NCBI GenBank assembly: GCA_028386065.3
Contig: JAKUCV010004361.1
Location: forward strand, 5,625-69,624
Direction of reading: 5' to 3'
DNA: 64,000 nt
Origin: Turnera subulata
Taxonomy: Eukaryota > Streptophyta > Magnoliopsida > Malpighiales > Passifloraceae
The notes beneath the pieces were generated by a model. That model did no database searches and was not told where the DNA came from. It saw only the letters and a program-made list of their open reading frames with translations. Within the stretch, counting starts at the first letter, position 1, and each line of letters opens with the position of its first letter. This document shows positions 57,650 to 64,000 of this stretch, one piece after another. The position numbers and the translations under genes were made by a program.

Positions 57650-57750
57650 TAAAAGGTTGCCTTGCACACCCTGCCGCACTTTGAACTGTGCGCCACAAAA
57701 TAAAAGGTTGCCTTGCACACCCTGCCGCACTTTGAACTATGCGCCACAAA
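57650..57750. repeat. 51-bp tandem repeat, two copies
   Basis: TAAAAGGTTGCCTTGCACAC.. occurs at 57650-57700 and 57701-57750 with one base difference (AACTGTGCG versus AACTATGCG). On - it encodes a repeated KCGRVCKATFY, probably by chance. It lies in the leader of the gag-only element. Confidence 0.85.
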
Positions 57751-58645
57751 CCAGCCTTGCCCACTTTTGCCACGTGTGAACAAATTCTTCAATTCTCTCT
57801 TCTTTATTTTTTTCGTTTTCTCCAAAAACAACACACTGTGATTCCTTGCCTTGCCCAAGCTTTTTTTTTTTTCCTTCTTCACGGAACAGTTTATTTTTTT
57901 CCACGAACACCACCGTTCAATTCTAGCGCAGCTTCAATTTCTTCTCCACCAGATTTTGTTTGTTTTTTTTGAACAAACACAAACACAATGTTTTTTTTTC
58001 TCCCTTTGCGCAGCGTCTCACCACGAATCTTGTCAACGTTTTTACCGGATCTTCACAGGCTCCGCTGAAACGCCCCGACCCGTATTTACCGTACACAGTA
58101 AACACGTGCCGAAACTGTGACAATCCAACCAAACCAAGCCCAGCATACAGTATATACAACAGTAACTCGAGCTCAACAGCCCAAAATAAAAAATTCAATA
58201 ATAACTCAACCGGCCCAATGGCCCAATAATAGTAAAAACAATGCACAGCGGAAGACTTAATAACTCACAAAACACTGTATGCGACATTGATGCAAACTAT
58301 GGATCCGAGCCCTGTTCAAGGGATAATGCCGCAGCCTGTCTGGAATGCACCATTCCTGTACCACAAATAATCCATCCTACGGGATGAAAGCCCGCAGGTG
58401 AGGGGTGAGTCCGAAGTGCTCACCGACGAAGGATAGACAATCAATATGCAACTATAATAACTCAAGGTCCAAAAACAGGCACAACAGCCAAACCAAAAGA
58501 CTCGACCCAAAACCGGTCCAAGACCAAAAAGACTGAAACAAAAATCCATTTTCCAATTTTATCTTTTCGGGCCCCGTCACGGATAAGCTAGAGGTCAGAC
58601 CTGGTTATGAACATATTCCGGGTGCCAGACCAAATCCAGAGAACC

Positions 58646-59025
58646 CAGGGATCGACATCCCAAAAATACGAACCCAGGGATAGACATCCCAAAAATAATC
58701 ACGGGATAGACATCCCAAGCATAGACATGCTTATCACAAGTAACCCAGGTCAAGGCCACCACAAAACAGTCTTAAACCATCGAGTCGTACCACTACTTAC
58801 CACGTGACAATTATATTATCGTCATCAAAAACATATCACAGGGATCAACATCCCTAACCAAAATCCTGGGATAGACATCCCTATCCAAAATCAAGGATCG
58901 ACATCCTTATCTCAATTTATTATTTAACCATTATACTTTATACCAAAAAGACTCAAGGTTAAACATCCAAAAAAACTAACATGGGATAAACATCCCGACC
59001 ACAATCAAGACAATGGGAAAAACAT
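58646..59025. repeat. Array of imperfect palindromes GGGATNNACATCCC in the LTR
   Basis: At least nine variants of GGGATAGACATCCC occur here: GGGATCGACATCCC, GGGATCAACATCCC, GGATCGACATCC, GGGATAAACATCCC and others, spaced 20-60 bp with A-rich spacers. Each is a 5-bp inverted repeat around a 4-base core. The copy at 63342 onward shows the same motifs with one unit fewer. Confidence 0.8.
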
Positions 59026-59749
59026 CCTGAAAGATAACACAAATGTAGCAACCAACAATGCAATAATCAACAAACACAATAACCGAGTAATACAGGCACA
59101 TATTGAAGGAAATCCATCCTCACCTTGGCTGATTACTCAACTCCGGAAGCAATGACCGGTCCAACGTCGGCTCCTCGGGAAACTGCCCGATATCCGAACC
59201 TATACAACAAAGTAATAAATACACATAAATGCACACAATTGGTATACTATGATGCCAAACTGCGAAATAATCCCATCCCGGTTCATATCTTTTATTATTA
59301 TCTTTTACCGAAAATATTATACCGTACGTATATCCGAGTATAATTTCGGTACCATACTTTAATTAAAACTCTTTCAAAATATTTTCATAAATTAATTATA
59401 CTTTTCCCAAAATAATAATTACCATAATTTTCTGGAAAATATAACATATGTATATATATTTTTCCAAAACATTTTTCATAAAATATATTACTTGTTGATA
59501 ATAATTATCCAAATATTATTATATTATAAGACCATATTTCCAGTAAACATAATTATATGAATTTATTTTCCTGGATATAAATACGAATTTACGTATATAC
59601 ATATATTTTCCAAAGGTAATAATTATATATATTCTCAAAACGATTACTTTTGTATACCATAAATACATATTTCTAAAAATAGTTAATTGCCATAATTTCC
59701 CAAAATATATATTTTTCTATAACATAAATATATTCCCAGAATATATATG

Positions 59750-59751
<2 letters not shown>

Positions 59752-59803
<52 letters not shown>
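59752..59803. repeat. (ATT)n microsatellite in the LTR
   Basis: About 17 ATT/TTA trinucleotides, within an AT-rich part of the LTR. Confidence 0.9.
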
Positions 59804-59804
<1 letters not shown>

Positions 59805-61189
59805 CTTTTTTTTTTAATTTCTGGATAGGGCCAGCCCAAAGAATTAGACCAGCCCAACCAACACAGCCCAGATGCAAGGCCAAGTCAGCAGCCTGACCCA
59901 AAAACCCAAGCCCAAAGTCAACCCATCAGCCCAAACAAAAAAAACTTCACAGCCTATAACAACATAGCCCAAGCCCGAAATATAAACTTATCTAACTGGG
60001 TCAACCCGCGACCCGTACTACACATCCGGGTCGTCAACACCGGCGGGCTCACCTTGAGCAGGCGGGGCCGCGACGAAGCAGGGGAGCAGTGCTGACGGAA
60101 GGCGAGGCGCAACGGTTGCACAGGCGGCGGTTCGCGGGTGGCAAAAGCGGCGGAAGGAGAACACGGCTGCTGGAGGCGAACGGCGAGCGACTGCTTGCTT
60201 CGTCGGCAGTGGATCTCCTCACGTCGGCGTTGGCTACTTGGAGCAGCAGAGGAGATGGCGATGAAGCGAGGGCGGCGGCAGAGCGAGCTGGAGCAGGCGG
60301 CGCTGGGCGGAGGAAACGAAGAGGCGGCTGCAGGAGGTGGCTTCGCCCCTCAGGTCGTCGTTCGCACGCGGGAGAAGGGAAGGAGCAGGGGAGGAGCTCG
60401 GCGTCTCTTGGTGGCAGGAGGAAAGGAGGAGGAAGATGGGGAGGAGAAAGGAAGAGGAGAAGGTGGCGGCGACAGGTGGGTTCGGTGGTCGGCCGATGTG
60501 GGTGTGTTTATGTGTTGTTTTGTGTTTGTTGTTGTTTTACTTTTTTTTTTATTTCACTGGTTTGAATTGTAGGGAGGAATTTGTCGGAGGAAAAGAAGAG
60601 AATGGTGAGGCTCGGGTGTGTGTGTGCAGGGAGTAAGGTGTTGGGTTAGAAAGCAGAAAGCAAAAAGAAGAAAAAGAAAACTCACGAGCGCTACAGGAAA
60701 AACAGGATTTCACAAGCGTAACAGGAAGAAGGCGGCTGCGTGACTCAATCACACAGTCATGTCCCAACCGGACCAGAAAATAACTGATACCCCTTAGTTA
60801 TTTTTCCGGTGTAATTTTTCCGAAGATCCGGGACCCGAAAAATACCGACTTAGGTCCGAAAAATCAACGGAAAAATCCCGAGCACGGGAAAACCCCCGGT
60901 TACGAAAAACGACGCTCGACTTACCTTGAATTAATTACCCAAGATTAATTCAACAGTAAATCACGGTAAAAAGACTTTTATAGTCCCTGTAAAAATCCAA
61001 AATTTTACCCGGGCTGTTACAGTCTACCCTCCTTAAAAAGAATTTCGTCCCCGAAATTCCGTCTTATCCTTGGGTCCTACCACGGTAAGCTTCTGGCACA
61101 CTCTGCCAGGTGTCCAAACTCAATGCGATATAAGCGACATCTCATCCTCTATAAGAACCAAACCTCATGACTGGCAAACTCACACAGTC

Positions 61190-61567
61190 ATGGACTCTCC
61201 AATCCGGTATCGTACTACCTCTGACTCCGAGAACAACAGCTACATCGGTGGCACTGCCTTCCCGACAAGCTCCGATGAAGAACCTCCCAAGAAGCGGTTC
61301 AAAACCAACATCATCGGCCTGAAGTAACACATGGTCGTCTCCCCAAAACGGCAAAAGAAACGTGCCATCAAGAAAGCTGAGGATAAGAAGTGCAAGGCGA
61401 CGGCTGAAAGCAGCACCCCACAGCAGACACCGACGCAGCTGAACGTCTCTCTGAAGAAGATCAGCTCGGCGGTGTTGCAGATCGAACTGGCGTGCGCGAA
61501 ACTCTTTCCCCACTTCAAGAACATCCAAAAACTTGTAAAAGATCTAGAGAAGCAAGTAACTCCTTAG
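61190..61567 (+). pseudogene. + strand ORF in the LARD: basic, nuclear-signal-rich protein remnant
   Basis: The frame is open from ATG 61190 (MDSPIRYRTTSDSENN) to the stop at 61565-61567, with one in-frame TAA at 61325-61327. It has a Ser/acidic segment followed by DEEPPKKRFK and, past the stop, PKRQKKRAIKKAEDKK, both like nuclear localisation signals, and ends with a short amphipathic stretch (LFPHFKNIQKLVKDLEKQ). It is antisense to the element. I recognise no family. Confidence 0.5.
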
Positions 61568-62380
61568 AGTACTCCTTCTCCTGTTGTAAAACCGTTACAA
61601 AATAAATAAAATAAGTTTCCTTTTAAAATCAAAACTCTTACTAAATTATGAAAACTCATGCTAACAGGAAGTTAAAAACATCCCAAAGCAAAACAAAAAT
61701 CAATAATAAGAATATAAAATCAGATATAAATAAATTAAAAATTAAATCTCGTTTAACAAAACCAAAATATAAAGAAGTTAAAACAAAACACGTTTTCATG
61801 ATCGGTGCTCGTATCGAACATAAACATCCTCGAACCCAAGAAACGTGACACGTACAGCTAATGGTGACGTCCATTCCCTCGAAAGAAACGTACCCACTTG
61901 TCCACCATTTTCCGCATGAGCCAAAAACCTCTGTCAAGTCTCGTATCTCTCCACGATGTCCGAACAGCTGTAAGCTTGTCGTGCATGCACTCTACTCGAG
62001 GTGTGGTCCCATCAGTCTAGCCTCAACGGTCACGAATGCATGTGATAAAAGATGCAGAAAAATATAGAAAAACCATGAAAAGAAACGCCAAGGTAGCCAG
62101 GGCGTTAGAAAATCATGAGTTAGAAAAGAACTGAAAAACACTGGCATTGTAGCCCGAAAACGTTAAAATAAAATAACAAAGCAATAAATGAAGCAACGGC
62201 AAATTTTCAAAAAGCAAAATCTTGAAAATCGAAAACAGTAAACACGCTCCCCATAAGAGTATAAAAGAAACGGAGCGGTGAGGTGTATATCATCAAAAGC
62301 ATTTAAAAGCAATCAAAACATCCAGGCAACCAAAACCACAACGTTCAGGAAAAACAAAATACCCACGCGTCCAAAACACG

Positions 62381-63064
62381 ATGCCTGATCCATCATCCGT
62401 TTTCTTCGTCGAAGGTGCCAATCTAGGCAGAAGGAACCGTCTGGCCTACAGCATGGTCAACGAACGTCCAGAAGAACTACCGAACGAGCTCGGCAGGATG
62501 CCATGTCTGATCTTCGTCGACGAACTCTACTCATCGAGGTTCTTCATCACTCCCATAGAAGAGACGTTCTTTCTGGAGGACCATGGCACTCTGAGGACCT
62601 CCTACTACGGCTCGGCAAACTCCATCATGTTCTTCATCTCATAAAGACTTCAGGAGTTCAACCTAGAGTCCACTTGCCACTTCCTAGAGCAAGACACCTA
62701 CTACCAGCTCTCGATGACGGCCCAAAGCATGCCCAGAGTCACTCGTCTGCCCGTAACTTGGCCAAAGGCCCGACTACTGGTGTGGAACTGCAGAGGAGTC
62801 ACTAGGCGTTCCCAGGAGTTCTCGCGTACTCTGAGGGACCTGAAGAACCAATACAAGCCAAACATGGTTCTTCTCACCGAGACCCAGTGGCAACCTCAAG
62901 ACGATCACGGTCTCATCCCACTCCAGTTCCCTCAAGCTAACCGGTTCGAGCTTCCAGGCCAGGACAACAGGGGCGGCATGTGGTTCTCGTGGAGCGACAA
63001 CATCCAAGTCAACATCAACAATGACCCCAACAGCTTCAGGATCAACGTCATTCCGAGAAGATAA
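62381..63064 (+). pseudogene. + strand ORF in the LARD ending in half an APE-type (LINE) endonuclease
   Basis: 228 codons in one frame from ATG 62381 to the stop at 63062-63064, with one in-frame TAA at 62642-62644. The first half (MPDPSSVFFVEGANLGRR..) matches nothing I know. The second half, from about 62776, reads LLVWNCRGVTRR, PNMVLLTETQW and GGMWFSWSDNIQVNI. These are, in order, the N-terminal motifs of the endonuclease of plant LINEs (the catalytic Asn and Glu positions included). The domain stops before its catalytic His/Asp part. It is antisense to the LTR element, so it may be captured sequence or an antisense extra ORF. Confidence 0.6.
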
Positions 63065-63341
63065 ATGTATTTTTATTTTTATAAAATATAAAATATCAAT
63101 GTAATATTTCTGTTTTTAATGAAAATATTAGCAATATTAATAATATTTATATTTCCGCTTATTTATGGCATCATTACCTCTTATATGTACGTTCTGCGAC
63201 AGCTGGCGTCCCTTGACTGGATCCATAATGCACTAACTAAATGATATAAAATAATAAACAAATGGAGCGAACTATGCAAACAAGAATAACAAACACACAA
63301 GGACTGCCTAACAAGACCCAACGCCCGCTCCGCTACCAAAA

Positions 63342-64000
63342 TGAAACGCCCCGACCCATATTTACCGTACACAGTAAACACGTGCCGGAACTGTGACAAC
63401 CCAACCAAACCAAGTCCAGCATACAGTGTATACAACAGTAACTCGGGCTCAACAGCCCAAAATAAAAACATCAATAATAACTCAACTGGCCCAATGGCCC
63501 AATAATAGTAAAAACAATGCACAACGGAAGACTTAATAACTCACACAACACTGTATGCGACACTGATGCAAACTATGGATCCGAGCCCTGTCCAAGGGAT
63601 AACGCCGCAACCTGTCTGGAATGCACCAATCCTGTACCACAAATAATCCATCCTACGGGATGAAAGCCCGCAGGTGAAGGGTGAGTCCGAAGTGCTCACC
63701 GACGAAGGATAGACAATCAATATGCAACTATAATAACTCAAGGTCCAGAAACAGGCACAACAGTCAAACCAAAAGACTCGACCCAAAACCGGTCCAAGAA
63801 CAAAAAGACTAAAACAAAAATCCATTTTCCAATTTTATCTTTCCGGGCCCCGTCACGGATAAGCTAGAGGTCAGACCAGGTTATCAACATATTCCAGGTG
63901 CCAGACCAAATCCAGAGAACCCAGGGATGACATCCCAAAAATACGAACCCAGGGATAGACATCCCAAGCATAAACATGCTTATCACAAGTAACCCAGGTC
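63342..64000 (-). repeat. Second LTR of the LARD, truncated by the window end
   Basis: It follows 58066 onward almost base for base for its whole visible length, with scattered substitutions and a loss of one GGGATAGACATCCC unit near 63965. It is the 5' LTR in the element's own direction. Confidence 0.9.

Larger units (their letters stand above)
55776..58065 (-). mobile_element. Copia-type gag-only LTR element, 3' part
   Basis: The 3' LTR lies at 55776-56039 (264 bp; on - it starts TGTTGGGTATT and ends TTCTACA), preceded on - by the purine tract TTTAAGGGAGACAT. The empty sites in units A and B (GTGGGCAT..TTGAT, about 49712) place the insertion exactly after 55775, with TTGAT as the probable duplicated target. 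A gag ORF on - is the only coding region. The 5' LTR is not in the window, because the element at 58066 cuts in first. Confidence 0.75.
58066..64000 (-). mobile_element. Large non-autonomous LTR element (LARD-like, chromovirus-type ends)
   Basis: Near-identical LTRs: 58066-61021 (complete, 2956 bp, on - TGTAACAGCCCGGG..GGGGCGTTTCA) and 63342-64000 (runs off the window). On -, AATTTCGGGGACGAAATTC plus a purine tract (61022-61045) precede the 61021 LTR. TTTTGGTAGCGGAGC (63341 downward) follows the other as a primer-binding site resembling the tRNA-Met type TGGTATCAGAGC. Orientation is therefore -. The 2.3-kb internal region has no gag or pol. Few differences between LTRs indicate a young insertion. 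The chromovirus (Tekay-like) assignment rests on the end motifs only. Confidence 0.82.

Noticed and set aside
60089..60636. Overlapping + strand ORFs of 99-158 codons in GC-rich DNA
   Set aside because: Three frames are open at once with low-complexity Arg/Gly/Ala translation, as expected from GC-rich sequence within an LTR. No protein was called.

Overview
The window is nuclear DNA of a flowering plant, almost certainly a eudicot. Evidence: genes are split by GT..AG introns, the background is AT-rich, and the space between genes is filled with plant-type LTR retrotransposons, LINEs, SINEs and hAT-like elements. The species cannot be fixed from the sequence. Exon borders below were placed by eye from reading-frame continuity, splice dinucleotides and remembered family sequence.

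Host genes. (1) A 13-exon ATP-dependent 6-phosphofructokinase of the PFK3 type lies on the + strand (2051-6271). It has an in-frame N-terminal extension back to 1844 and a short upstream ORF. (2) A 10-exon myo-inositol oxygenase gene lies on + (11977-13858), with all six iron ligands in place. (3) Three copies of a vacuolar-type gamma-glutamyltranspeptidase / glutathione hydrolase 3 gene lie on the - strand: copy A 14585-19603, copy B 40026-46711, copy C 50645-54660. Each has 7 exons, including a small remote first exon that encodes a membrane anchor. A and C read through completely (632 codons each). B has one in-frame TGA in exon 2. The repeated unit includes flanking DNA and starts just past the MIOX gene (about 14265, 39680 and 50354), so this is a tandem segmental triplication, not a set of retrocopies.

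Mobile DNA. 1-241 is an LTR end. 7983-8742 holds broken LINE RNase H pieces. 8972-11618 is a 5'-truncated LINE with an 869-codon open frame. 22231-36704 is a complete but decayed Ty3/gypsy element of Tat-like type inside unit A (438-bp LTRs, TSD TTAGG). It contains two nested solo LTRs, each with its own 5-bp TSD, two blocks of tandem repeats and an antisense, apparently spliced extra ORF. 37564-39625 is a 5'-truncated LINE with an 11-bp TSD, itself hit by two hAT-like elements with 8-bp TSDs. 55776-58065 is the 3' part of a gag-only Copia-type element (- strand). 58066-64000 is most of a large non-autonomous LTR element (- strand) with LTRs of about 2.96 kb. Its internal region has no gag-pol but carries two + strand ORF remnants, one ending in half of a LINE-type endonuclease.

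On function, PFK3 (glycolysis), MIOX (inositol to glucuronate) and the GGT array (glutathione-conjugate turnover) are ordinary housekeeping or metabolic genes with no operon-like link. The most unusual content is the antisense coding material inside two unrelated LTR elements, the palindromic motif array inside the large LTR, and the uneven fates of the three GGT copies.
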